NCBI GenBank assembly: GCA_943908425.1
Contig: CALTTC010000019.1
Coordinates: 1-43,574, forward strand
DNA: 43,574 nt
Direction of reading: 5' to 3'
Origin: an uncultured Moraxella sp.
GTDB lineage: Bacteria; Pseudomonadota; Gammaproteobacteria; Pseudomonadales; Moraxellaceae
Positions within the stretch are counted from its first letter, which is position 1. Each line of letters starts with the position of its first letter. The translations under genes and the position numbers were made by a program. Positions 27,954 through 36,332 of the stretch are shown here, piece after piece. The notes below the pieces were generated by a model. It made no database searches. It was not told the DNA's origin and saw only the letters and a list, made by a program, of their open reading frames with translations.

Positions 27954-28724
27954 ATGGCTTGTGTTAATAAATTTGTCCTTTTATGCACCATTATTGGCGT
28001 TTGGGGTCTTGGACTCACGGCTTGCAGTGCAAAAAAGCCAGAGGACACCTTAATTGTCTATGCACCTGCAAGCCTTGCCACCGTTATTGATGACATTAAC
28101 CACGCCTACCATCAAGCATACGCCACCAAAGTGCAGACCTCCTATGCCTCCTCAGGCACGCTTGCCAAGCAGATTGCAAATGATGCCCCTGCCGATATTT
28201 TTCTGTCAGCGGATACTACTTGGCTTTTGTATCTACAACAAAAAAATTACATAAAGCAACACGTCAATTTACTAAGCAACCGTTTGGTGCTTATCACCCC
28301 CAAAAATACCCCCACTACCATCTCCATTTACCCCAACGGCTCTTTTGATGTTAGTCAATTTAATGGTAAATTATGCATTGGTAATCCAAATAGCGTCCCT
28401 GCTGGCAAATACGCCAAACAAGCCTTGACCGATTTGAACTTATGGCAAGCCTTGATGCCGTATTTGGTTGAGACTGAGGATGTTCGTGCTGCACTAAATT
28501 TTGTGAATAATGGTGAGTGCAAGCTTGGCGTGGTCTATGCTACTGACGCCAACATCGCAAGCAACGTCAAAGTAGTCGCCACTTTTTCTAAGGAGAGTCA
28601 CACGCCTATTATTTATCCTGTTGCCATCATCAAAAAAAATGCTAAATCACAGCAGTATTATGAGTTTTTGCAAAGCCCTACCGCCAAAGCCATCTATCAA
28701 AAACACGGGTTTGGTGTATTATAA
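27954..28724 (+). CDS. modA: molybdate-binding lipoprotein ModA
   Basis: This is the substrate-binding part of the molybdate ABC importer. The signal peptide ends in the lipobox LTAC (C24), so the protein is probably lipid-anchored, unlike the soluble E. coli ModA. The start of the mature domain, LIVYAPASLATVIDDI, and later SSGTLAKQI and GAPADIFLSAD-like segments (here NDAPADIFLSAD) carry the oxyanion-binding serines. A GTG at 27942, overlapping the moaE stop, would add four residues. GAGG seven bases before the ATG at 27954 favours the shorter form of 256 residues. modB follows after five bases. Confidence 0.9.
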   Translation: MACVNKFVLLCTIIGVWGLGLTACSAKKPEDTLIVYAPASLATVIDDINHAYHQAYATKVQTSYASSGTLAKQIANDAPADIFLSADTTWLLYLQQKNYIKQHVNLLSNRLVLITPKNTPTTISIYPNGSFDVSQFNGKLCIGNPNSVPAGKYAKQALTDLNLWQALMPYLVETEDVRAALNFVNNGECKLGVVYATDANIASNVKVVATFSKESHTPIIYPVAIIKKNAKSQQYYEFLQSPTAKAIYQKHGFGVL

Positions 28725-28729
28725 CCGCC

Positions 28730-29419
28730 ATGATAACTTTAAGCCCTACAGAAATAGAAGTCATTACTCTGTCTTGCCAAGTGGCATTGACAAGCCTTTT
28801 GGTGAACACCATACCTGCAATTTATGTCGGCTATATGCTGGCACGCAAGGAGTTTTGGGGTAAGGCACTGTTTGAGACGCTGGTTTTTTTGCCGCTCGCA
28901 CTCCCCCCTGTCGTGCCTGGATATTTGTTGCTTGTGCTATTTGGTAGTCAAGGGATTTTTGGTCAGTATTTATCCGTCATTGGACTGGATTTTTCTTTTA
29001 ATTGGAAAGGGGCGGTGCTCGCTAGTAGCATTATGGGTTTTCCTTTGATGGTGCAATCAGTAAGGCTTGCCATTCAGCTTGTAGACAGACAGCTAGAACT
29101 TGTTGCCACAACCTTAGGGGCAAGCCGTTGGCAGGTGTTTTTTGGCATCACCTTACCCCTAGCCAAAACAGGCATTTTGGTGGGGGCGGTGCTCGCCTTT
29201 TGCCGTAGCCTTGGAGAATTTGGGGCAACCATCACCTTTGTGGGCAATATCGCAGGTGAGACACGCACACTGCCTTTGGCGATTTACAGTCTTATGCAGC
29301 AACCTGACAGTGAAACGCAAATCGCTCGGCTAATTAGCCTATCCGTTGTGGTCGCCTTTATCGCCCTTGGGCTGTCACAGTGGTATAACCGCAAACAGCA
29401 ACTAAGGCTTGCCCAGTGA
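28730..29419 (+). CDS. modB: molybdate ABC transporter permease ModB
   Basis: This 229-residue inner-membrane permease has about five to six helices. The EAA-type loop that docks on ModC is visible as LVATTLGASRWQVFFGITLPLAKTG (residues about 122-146). SLGEFGATITFVGN is the typical ModB/CysT segment. The size matches E. coli ModB. Its stop overlaps the GTG start of modC by four bases. Confidence 0.94.
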   Translation: MITLSPTEIEVITLSCQVALTSLLVNTIPAIYVGYMLARKEFWGKALFETLVFLPLALPPVVPGYLLLVLFGSQGIFGQYLSVIGLDFSFNWKGAVLASSIMGFPLMVQSVRLAIQLVDRQLELVATTLGASRWQVFFGITLPLAKTGILVGAVLAFCRSLGEFGATITFVGNIAGETRTLPLAIYSLMQQPDSETQIARLISLSVVVAFIALGLSQWYNRKQQLRLAQ

Positions 29420-30039
29420 ATACATTTGAGTGTCATTTTTATTTAAAGCTTGGGCAATTCTCACTGGAGGTCAAGCTTTACTCTCACGCTACTGTATTAG
29501 GACTTTTTGGCAATTCTGGCACTGGCAAAAGCAGTATTTTGCATGCCTTAGCGGGCATTCATACGCCCCAATCAGGACATATCCGCATTGCTGGACAGAC
29601 CTGGTTTGACACCCAGCACCAAATCAATATCTCCATTCAACATCGGCGTACAGGGCTTGTTTTTCAAGATGCACAGCTGTTTCCCCACAAAAGCGTGCTA
29701 GACAATCTTTTGTATGGCTATCGCAATATCGCTCCCCACGAACGACAGTTTATTCCTGATGACATCATCCAATTACTAAAGCTTGAGCATTTACTTAAAC
29801 GTATGCCAAATAAGCTGTCTGGCGGTGAAAAACAGCGTGTCGCTTTGGGGCGTGCTTTATTATATTCCCCTTGCCTACTGCTGTTTGATGAGCCATTGTC
29901 GGCACTAGACAACGCCCATAAAGCGGAAATTTTGCCCTTTTTTCAGACAGTGATTAGCCAAACCAATATTCCCATGCTCTATGTCAGTCATGACAAAGCA
30001 GAGATTGACAAGCTGACAAGTGAGATTTATTATTTGTAA
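29416..30039 (+). CDS. modC: molybdate ABC transporter ATPase ModC, short form
   Basis: ModC drives molybdate import. The Walker A motif GNSGTGKS is at residues 32-39, the ABC signature LSGGEKQR at 134-141, Walker B LLLFDEP ends at 160, and the switch histidine is H192. At 207 residues it ends right after the ATPase domain. It lacks the roughly 140-residue C-terminal molybdate-binding TOBE/Mop domain of E. coli ModC (352 residues). No frame continuation after the TAA restores that domain, so the short form seems genuine. The start is GTG within the end of modB. Confidence 0.9.
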   Translation: MNTFECHFYLKLGQFSLEVKLYSHATVLGLFGNSGTGKSSILHALAGIHTPQSGHIRIAGQTWFDTQHQINISIQHRRTGLVFQDAQLFPHKSVLDNLLYGYRNIAPHERQFIPDDIIQLLKLEHLLKRMPNKLSGGEKQRVALGRALLYSPCLLLFDEPLSALDNAHKAEILPFFQTVISQTNIPMLYVSHDKAEIDKLTSEIYYL

Positions 30040-30123
30040 CAATTCCACCAAACCTACCAAGACAGCTTAATCAACCAGCAGATACAATCAACAGCTTAAT
30101 AGCCAACTTGTGCAGCCTAAATT

Positions 30124-31404
30124 TTATGTCACCCAATCAAATATCTCTATAGTTACCCAATCTCCCACCGACACCCCTGCCGAGGATTCCTCTAGTACAA
30201 TCAAGCAGTTGGCTTTGGTAAGCTGTTTGATGCGGTGCGAATCTTGTATGCCAACAGGCGACACCACAAATCCAGTCGCCGTCTGCTCAAAATAGCCACG
30301 TTGATACTCACGCCTGCCGATATTTTTCTTAATAGCGTGGGTTGATTGGGCAACAATACTTAGGTTTTGTGGCGGGTCTATAGCTCCAAGTGCTTGCCAC
30401 AGTGCTGGACGGACAAAATTTAGGCAACCTACCACAGTAGACAGCGGATTACCCGGCAGTCCAAAATACAGTACCGCACGAGTGCTGCCGTTGAATTCAC
30501 CAAAGACAAACGGCTTGCCCGGTTTCATCGCTACTTTATAATGATTAATCCGCCCAAGCTCATCCACCACCTGCGTTAAAAAATCATAATCCCCCACCGA
30601 GACACCAGCACTTGAGATAATCACATCGCATTCACTAATGGCTTTTTGTACCACGTGTGTGGTGTCGGCCAAGACATCTTTAGTGATGCCATAATCCTTG
30701 ATGGTAATTGGTAATTTGCCCAACAAGGCGTTTAAAGTTGGGGTATTAGAGTTGTAAATTTTAGCCAAATTATCCAAAGGATTGCCAATAGCAACCAGCT
30801 CATCCCCTGTAGCGATAATGCCCACAACAAGCGGGGCAAACACCAAAATACTGGCATAGCCCATACTAGCCAATAAGCTGATGTCGCTTGGGTTTAAGCG
30901 TTTGCCGACATTGAGCAGTGTCTCACCTGCACAAATTTCCTCTCCTTGATAGCGAATGTTGGTGGCTGTCTTAGCGTCTTTGGTTAAGCAAATGGCATAC
31001 GGCTGAGATTTATCTAATGTGGCTTGGATGTCAGCAAAGTTTGTATTCTCTTGCATGACCACCGTATCACAGCACTTTGGCACCACCGCTCCTGTAAAAA
31101 TTCTCACCCCCTGATTGGCTTGTAGTTCACCCAAAAAAGCACTGCCAGCACAGGACTCCCCTACAACCTCAAGCACACTACCTGCCTTTAAATCGCTACC
31201 GCCAGCAAAAGCAAAGCCGTCCATCGCTGAGATATTTTGACGTGGGATATCCAAATGTGCAATAACATCTTCCACTAAAATCCACCCGCAAGCTGCATCC
31301 AATGCCATGTTTTGAGCCACACGGTGTGCCATGGGATAATCATCCGTTAAGTAAGCATCGATACGCTGGCTAATGGCTTTTTTTAGTTCATTTACGCTAA
31401 TCAT
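30124..31404 (-). CDS. moeA: molybdopterin molybdotransferase MoeA
   Basis: MoeA inserts molybdenum into adenylated molybdopterin. The 426-residue protein has the family order: DGFAF near residue 65, GVRIFTGAVVP, the MoCF domain with IATGDELV and YNSNTPTLNALL, the SSAGVSVGDYD loop, and PGKPFVFGEF followed by LPGNPLST. GAGG is about ten bases before the ATG. It is the last gene of the minus-strand run that starts at narG and is convergent with modC; the 84-base gap between them holds no clear terminator. Confidence 0.94.
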   Translation of the reverse strand: MISVNELKKAISQRIDAYLTDDYPMAHRVAQNMALDAACGWILVEDVIAHLDIPRQNISAMDGFAFAGGSDLKAGSVLEVVGESCAGSAFLGELQANQGVRIFTGAVVPKCCDTVVMQENTNFADIQATLDKSQPYAICLTKDAKTATNIRYQGEEICAGETLLNVGKRLNPSDISLLASMGYASILVFAPLVVGIIATGDELVAIGNPLDNLAKIYNSNTPTLNALLGKLPITIKDYGITKDVLADTTHVVQKAISECDVIISSAGVSVGDYDFLTQVVDELGRINHYKVAMKPGKPFVFGEFNGSTRAVLYFGLPGNPLSTVVGCLNFVRPALWQALGAIDPPQNLSIVAQSTHAIKKNIGRREYQRGYFEQTATGFVVSPVGIQDSHRIKQLTKANCLIVLEESSAGVSVGDWVTIEIFDWVT

Positions 31405-31436
31405 GCTATTGTTACCTCATCCTTTTATTATCCGTT

Positions 31437-32465
31437 TTAGCCACGATATACATTTTCTTCATTCATGTTAAGCTGAATGCCTACAATATCTGCCCGATTA
31501 CTTAATTCAAATAAATAATCACATAAGCCATGATGAAAAGATTGTTGCTGAAGGTGATTTTCTATCATAGGATACGCCTCATCAAAGTTCAACTGCTTAC
31601 CCTCTGTCTTTTCAAGTATCTCAACAACATGCACACCATAGCGTGTCTCTATTGGATTGACCCCCACGCCTTTAGGCAGTGCAAAGATGGCTTTTTCAAA
31701 TTCAGTCACGGCACTCCCTTTTTGAATGACACCAAGCTCACCGCCGTTTTCTTTAGATGGGCAAGCCGAATAACGCCGTGCCAATTCAATAAAATCACTG
31801 TCTTTGCTTGCACTTTGGTTAAGCTTTGCAATGATTGCACCAGCTTTTTGCTTTAACTCAAGTCGCTCCTCACCCTCCTCTGGTGGACAGGCAAAGAGAA
31901 TATGGCGAACCTTAGTAATAGGGGGTGCGGTAAACTCAGTAGGATTGGCGGTATAATACTGACGACAATTATCATCGGTTGGGGCGTTTGGCTGAACATT
32001 TTTGGCAATCAGTTTGGCAATCGCCACTTCGTCGTCTGTTTCCCACTCGTCTTTTAGCTCATCATCTGCAATGACCGCTTGGTGCAACAGCTCGCGAATA
32101 ACCAAAGCTTGAGCTGCCAAAAACAACGCTTCGTCTTGACTATTAGCAGGGTGATACTGCACCTCCTCACCAATGGCTTGCTCGCTTATTACCACCCCAT
32201 TGACTGTAATGGTTGGCACACTTTGACGTGACGAGGCAATAAGACTGCTGTGATTAGCGTTTTCTTCGTCCATGGCTTGCTGTATCAGCTTGGCATCTGA
32301 CGACAGACGCTGTAAGTCATCCGAGGTTGGCATGATACGGATACCATCATCTACCAAATTGGGCGTGAACTCTTTGACAATCTGTCCAGCATATCCGCCA
32401 TCGCAACCATCCTTCTTTGTTTGTTCATCAGCTTGCATTTTGGGTGTAAACACTTCAACGCCCAT
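31437..32465 (-). CDS. parvulin-type peptidyl-prolyl isomerase (PpiC/NifM-like)
   Basis: The C-terminal half carries a parvulin domain: VRHILFACPP begins it, and GGELGVIQKGSAVTEFEKAIFALP and ETRYGVHVVEILE follow. The N-terminal part has a helical SurA/NifM-like region. A longer reading starts at 32552, but AAGGGGAAA before the ATG at 32465 supports the 342-residue form. No signal peptide is seen, so it probably acts in the cytosol. Isomerases of this type are often found behind narI and are thought to help fold or assemble nitrate reductase (inference from setting). moeA follows after 33 bases. Confidence 0.85.
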   Translation of the reverse strand: MGVEVFTPKMQADEQTKKDGCDGGYAGQIVKEFTPNLVDDGIRIMPTSDDLQRLSSDAKLIQQAMDEENANHSSLIASSRQSVPTITVNGVVISEQAIGEEVQYHPANSQDEALFLAAQALVIRELLHQAVIADDELKDEWETDDEVAIAKLIAKNVQPNAPTDDNCRQYYTANPTEFTAPPITKVRHILFACPPEEGEERLELKQKAGAIIAKLNQSASKDSDFIELARRYSACPSKENGGELGVIQKGSAVTEFEKAIFALPKGVGVNPIETRYGVHVVEILEKTEGKQLNFDEAYPMIENHLQQQSFHHGLCDYLFELSNRADIVGIQLNMNEENVYRG

Positions 32466-32667
32466 ACATTTCCCCTTAAATGTTATTTTATTTATTATCG
32501 TTGATGAACACAGATTTTGCCATACTTCTTTTGGTGAATACAGTAATGGCAATACAATTTTTAATCAATTAAAAAAGCTAGAGTATCTTAAAATAAGCCA
32601 ACTTTGGCACCTTACAAAAGATAAACCGCTGACACAAAAAATTGTACCCTTACAAAACCCCAATAAG

Positions 32668-33096
32668 CTATTTCACCGGCAGATGACAAGCATTAAAAAT
32701 CCTAAGCAGTTGTGACTCCTCTAACAGGCTTTCTAAAATGGGATATACTTGCCGCTCTTCAAAACGAATGTGGTCTGTCAATGTGTCCGCCAAGGCATGT
32801 AAATCAGCCAAAGTAGGATGTGGGTTATCACGTCCTGTCGCCATTACTTGGTGGTCTTTTTGCATTTTAGTTATTTGACTAATAGCAACAGCATTGCCAC
32901 TTTGGGCGACAAATTGTGCCATGAGCATCTCTTCAATCACAAAATGCTGCTGCATTTGCTCATCTAGATAATGATTTAGTGCCTGCCAATGCTTGGTAAT
33001 GTCATTGCTGTCTTTGCAGTTTTTTGCATTCTTAGCAAGCATTAATCCAAGATGATGTTCTCGTGATAACGGTTGTAAGCAGGGGTGACGTTTCAT
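32668..33096 (-). CDS. hemerythrin-like HHE-domain protein
   Basis: This small protein of 142 residues from the ATG at 33096 has the four-helix hemerythrin pattern of iron ligands: SREHHLG near the start, HFVIEEMLM in the middle and HIRFEERQVYP near the end. Such proteins bind a di-iron centre and can take up O2 or NO. A longer reading from 33165 adds a hydrophobic unmatched segment and is less likely. It sits between narI and the parvulin gene. A role in protecting nitrate respiration from NO or oxygen, or in iron delivery, is inference. Confidence 0.8.
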   Translation of the reverse strand: MKRHPCLQPLSREHHLGLMLAKNAKNCKDSNDITKHWQALNHYLDEQMQQHFVIEEMLMAQFVAQSGNAVAISQITKMQKDHQVMATGRDNPHPTLADLHALADTLTDHIRFEERQVYPILESLLEESQLLRIFNACHLPVK

Positions 33097-33189
33097 CTTG
33101 ATATTCTCAAATTCGTTGTTTAAAATTAAAAACCACAAAAGCAAGGGGTCAAGCTTTCGTGGCAAAAATTTTAGGCATTATGATGTTAT

Positions 33190-33909
33190 TTATTGTGATT
33201 TTTTCTGGCGTACAATTTGGTAGTTACGCCCCAAATACCAAATGGGTGCTGAGATAATATGAATCAAACGAGTGAACGGCACAAGCAAAATTAGCGTCGT
33301 TCCCAAAAACATATGTAGCTTATAAATCAGCCCTGCGTCCTCCACCAAAGATGCAGCATAGACAGGTCGCAAAATAGCAAGGTGCTGAGCCCAGCCTGCA
33401 AGCGATACCATGAGTGCTCCATCTTTATGGTGTGGGTATGAAAAAATCGTCCCAAGTCCCATAAGCAGCTGCACTAAAATAATAACGAGCAACATCTTAT
33501 CACTAAACGTGGAAGTATGACTTACTCGTGGGTCGGTAAAACGTCGCCAAATAAGCATAAGCAGTCCCACAAGACACATCACGCCTGCAATACCGCCCAC
33601 GATGACCGCCAACAACTGCTTCTGGGGTGCGGTAATGATACGCTCATACATAAAATGCGGAGTCAGCATACCAAAAAAATGTCCAAGCAACACGACAAGA
33701 ATGCCAACGTGAAATAGGTTGCTCGCCACACGCATTCCTTTGTCATTTAGCATTTGACTTGAGCCGGCACGCCATGTGTATTGCGATAGGTCAAACCTTG
33801 CCCAGCACCCAAGCACACATACCGTCAAAGCGATGTAAGGATAAATACCAAACAAAAAAACGTGCAGCCAATTTTCAGGAATTGTTGTATTGGCGATGGC
33901 AATTATCAT
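33190..33909 (-). CDS. narI: respiratory nitrate reductase gamma subunit NarI
   Basis: NarI is the membrane diheme cytochrome b that oxidises quinol and passes electrons to NarH. The 239-residue protein has five hydrophobic helices. The heme histidines are H67 and H77 in LFHVGILVVLLGHFFG, and H199 and H217 in KLHMFLGTTLILLVPFTRLIH. Its ATG overlaps the narJ stop by four bases. Confidence 0.96.
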   Translation of the reverse strand: MIIAIANTTIPENWLHVFLFGIYPYIALTVCVLGCWARFDLSQYTWRAGSSQMLNDKGMRVASNLFHVGILVVLLGHFFGMLTPHFMYERIITAPQKQLLAVIVGGIAGVMCLVGLLMLIWRRFTDPRVSHTSTFSDKMLLVIILVQLLMGLGTIFSYPHHKDGALMVSLAGWAQHLAILRPVYAASLVEDAGLIYKLHMFLGTTLILLVPFTRLIHIISAPIWYLGRNYQIVRQKKSQ

Positions 33910-34694
33910 GATAACACTCCTTGGCTTTTGGTTTTTTCGGTTTTAAAATCTACCCAGTGCACAGGAATTTCGCTCTCATTTTGGGCTTCTCTTGCCAAAG
34001 TTTCAGCGACGCGAATACTGGTTTGGCTAGATGGGCAACGTTCTTCTTGTTTGGCAGACAAAAAGTCCACGGCCTCCTCTTCCCACGCTTGGTCAAGGGC
34101 ATCGGGCGTGCTGTCATCTATCACTTTTTCCGCCTTGGCAAGACTTTCGTCAATGACAGTCAGTGGTTTGCCTGCAATTTGTAACAATGCTTTAAATAAG
34201 CTTGCATAACTGCTATTTTTTTCAACAAGACGTACGGCTAGTGCAGTTAGGATGTGGCTGATATCGGCAATATCCATACGCACCTGCATGGTATCATCAG
34301 TTTGACTGCCCTGATATGCCAAAAACTCCAGATACATCGGTAAGTAATCAGGCAACTCCTTAACGCCAATTTCAAAACCAGCTTGCTCATACTGTCCCAT
34401 CAAGTCTACCATTGCCTGCCCACGGTCACGGCTCTCGCCATGCACATGCTCAAACAACCAAAGCGACAGCGAACGTCCACGTTCAAACAAGCCATCATAG
34501 CGAGACTGGGCATCAATGCTTTGCATCGCTGCTAATTCGTCAATAAATGCTGTAATCTCAACGCGAACTTCTGGACTGATAAGTCCAGAGGTCATCACCA
34601 ATTCACGACAAGTAGCCAGATGATTGCCATCAAACAGTGCGTCTTCTGGATAATCCAAAAGTACACTGATTACCTTTAATAGCTTAAAATCCAT
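33906..34694 (-). CDS. narJ: nitrate reductase assembly chaperone NarJ
   Basis: NarJ binds the NarG N-terminus and allows cofactor insertion before membrane docking; it is not part of the final enzyme. The 262-residue, all-helical protein has the family segments LLDYPEDALFD and DRGQAMVDLMGQYEQAGFE. It begins one base after the narH stop and overlaps narI. Confidence 0.93.
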   Translation of the reverse strand: MDFKLLKVISVLLDYPEDALFDGNHLATCRELVMTSGLISPEVRVEITAFIDELAAMQSIDAQSRYDGLFERGRSLSLWLFEHVHGESRDRGQAMVDLMGQYEQAGFEIGVKELPDYLPMYLEFLAYQGSQTDDTMQVRMDIADISHILTALAVRLVEKNSSYASLFKALLQIAGKPLTVIDESLAKAEKVIDDSTPDALDQAWEEEAVDFLSAKQEERCPSSQTSIRVAETLAREAQNESEIPVHWVDFKTEKTKSQGVLS

Positions 34695-34695
34695 T

Positions 34696-36234
34696 CTACT
34701 CCTCCCAAGTTTTTACCGTCTCAATCATCTCACGGCGATTGGACTTACGCTGACCAAACATACTGACATCATTATTACCACCACAACCTTCACCAAAACT
34801 AAAGCCACAGCCATTTCTCTCAGCGAACGCATCGCTCATCGCCTCTTCACGGTGAGCGGTTGGAATCACAAAACGGTCTTCATAGTTGGCGATGGCAAGA
34901 TAGCGGTACATCTCCTCCACCTGCAATTTGGTCAGTCCCACCTCATCAAGCACTGCTTGACTTTCAACCTTATCCACAAGTTGCATACGCTTATATGAAC
35001 GCATAGCCAGTAGGCGTTTTAATGCCAATTTGACAGGCATCTCATCGCCAGCGGTCAGCATATTTGCCAAGTATCTGACAGGAATACGCAGACTGTCCAC
35101 ATCCGGAATTAGTCCGTCCATACCCACCTTACCCGCCTCAGCGGCATTTTGAATGGGAGATAATGGCGGTACATACCAAACCATTGGCAAAGTGCGGTAT
35201 TCTGGATGCAAGGGCAAAGCCAGCTTCCAATCCATGGCAAGTTTATATACAGGAGACTTTTGGGCAGACTCAATAACACTCATTGGTATGCCATCTTTTA
35301 AAGCTTGCTCAATGACAGTAGGATCATTTGGGTCCAAAAACACGTCTAACTGAGCTTGATACAAGTCTTGTTCATTGGGTGTGCTCGCCGCCTCTTTAAT
35401 TTTATCGGCATCATACAATAGAACACCAAGATAGCGAATACGCCCCACGCACGTTTCAGAGCAGATTGTCGGCTGACCTGATTCAATACGTGGATAACAA
35501 AAAATACATTTTTCAGATTTGCCTGATTTCCAGTTGTAATAAATCTTTTTGTAAGGACAACCAGAAACACACATACGCCAGCCACGGCATTTTTCTTGGT
35601 CAATCAAGACAATGCCGTCTTCTTCACGCTTATAAATTGCCCCCGATGGACAGCTTGCCACACAAGTTGGATTTAGACAATGTTCACACAGACGTGGCAA
35701 ATACATCATAAAAGTATTTTCATACTGACCGTAAATGTCTGCTTGAATATTGTCAAAGTTCTTATCAATACGACGTTTTTCAAATTCAGAGCCCAAAATT
35801 TCCTCCCAGTTTGGACCCCATTCAATTTTTTGCATACGCTTGCCTGTAATCAGTGAGCGTGGGCGAGCGATGGGTTGATGCTCACTGATGGGTGCTGTAT
35901 GTAAATGCTGATAATCAAAATCAAACGGCTCATAGTAGTCATCCAAAACTGGTAAGTCTGGATTTGCAAAGATATTGGCAAGAATGCGAAATTTACCACC
36001 AATTTTTGGGTTAATTGAACCATCAGCGTTACGAATCCAACCACCCTTCCATTTGTCTTGGTTCTCCCATTCCTTTGGAAAGCCAATTCCCGGCTTTGAC
36101 TCAACATTATTAAACCATGCGTATTCCATGCCCTCACGGCTAGTCCATACATTTTTGCAAGTAACAGAACAAGTATGGCAACCAATGCATTTGTCTAAGT
36201 TTAGCACCATACCCACTTGTGAACGAATTTTCAT
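34696..36234 (-). CDS. narH: respiratory nitrate reductase beta subunit NarH
   Basis: NarH is the Fe-S electron wire between NarI and NarG. The 512-residue protein has cysteine groups for four clusters. The first is CIGCHTCSVTC at residues 16-26. The others are CEHCLNPTCVASCP, CRGWRMCVSGCP, where tryptophan replaces one cysteine as in the [3Fe-4S] site of E. coli NarH, and CIFCYPRIESGQPTICSETC. The C-terminus has an unusual CGFSFGEGCGGN stretch. The gene lies 98 bases after narG. Confidence 0.96.
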   Translation of the reverse strand: MKIRSQVGMVLNLDKCIGCHTCSVTCKNVWTSREGMEYAWFNNVESKPGIGFPKEWENQDKWKGGWIRNADGSINPKIGGKFRILANIFANPDLPVLDDYYEPFDFDYQHLHTAPISEHQPIARPRSLITGKRMQKIEWGPNWEEILGSEFEKRRIDKNFDNIQADIYGQYENTFMMYLPRLCEHCLNPTCVASCPSGAIYKREEDGIVLIDQEKCRGWRMCVSGCPYKKIYYNWKSGKSEKCIFCYPRIESGQPTICSETCVGRIRYLGVLLYDADKIKEAASTPNEQDLYQAQLDVFLDPNDPTVIEQALKDGIPMSVIESAQKSPVYKLAMDWKLALPLHPEYRTLPMVWYVPPLSPIQNAAEAGKVGMDGLIPDVDSLRIPVRYLANMLTAGDEMPVKLALKRLLAMRSYKRMQLVDKVESQAVLDEVGLTKLQVEEMYRYLAIANYEDRFVIPTAHREEAMSDAFAERNGCGFSFGEGCGGNNDVSMFGQRKSNRREMIETVKTWEE

Positions 36235-36288
36235 ATTAATTATCCTTAGCCTAGCAACTGGCTGGGTGTTTAAATACTAAGATTATAT

Positions 36289-36324
36289 CCCCTTTAGCAA
36301 GTATTGATAGTTCCGCCAAAGGGG
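36289..36324 (-). repeat. hairpin in the narG-narH gap
   Basis: CCCCTTTAGC (36289-36298) and GCCAAAGGGG (36315-36324) pair with one mismatch around a 16-base loop. No T tract follows on the minus strand. It may stabilise or process the narGHJI message and does not look like a terminator. Confidence 0.5.
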
Positions 36325-36332
36325 TTTATAAG

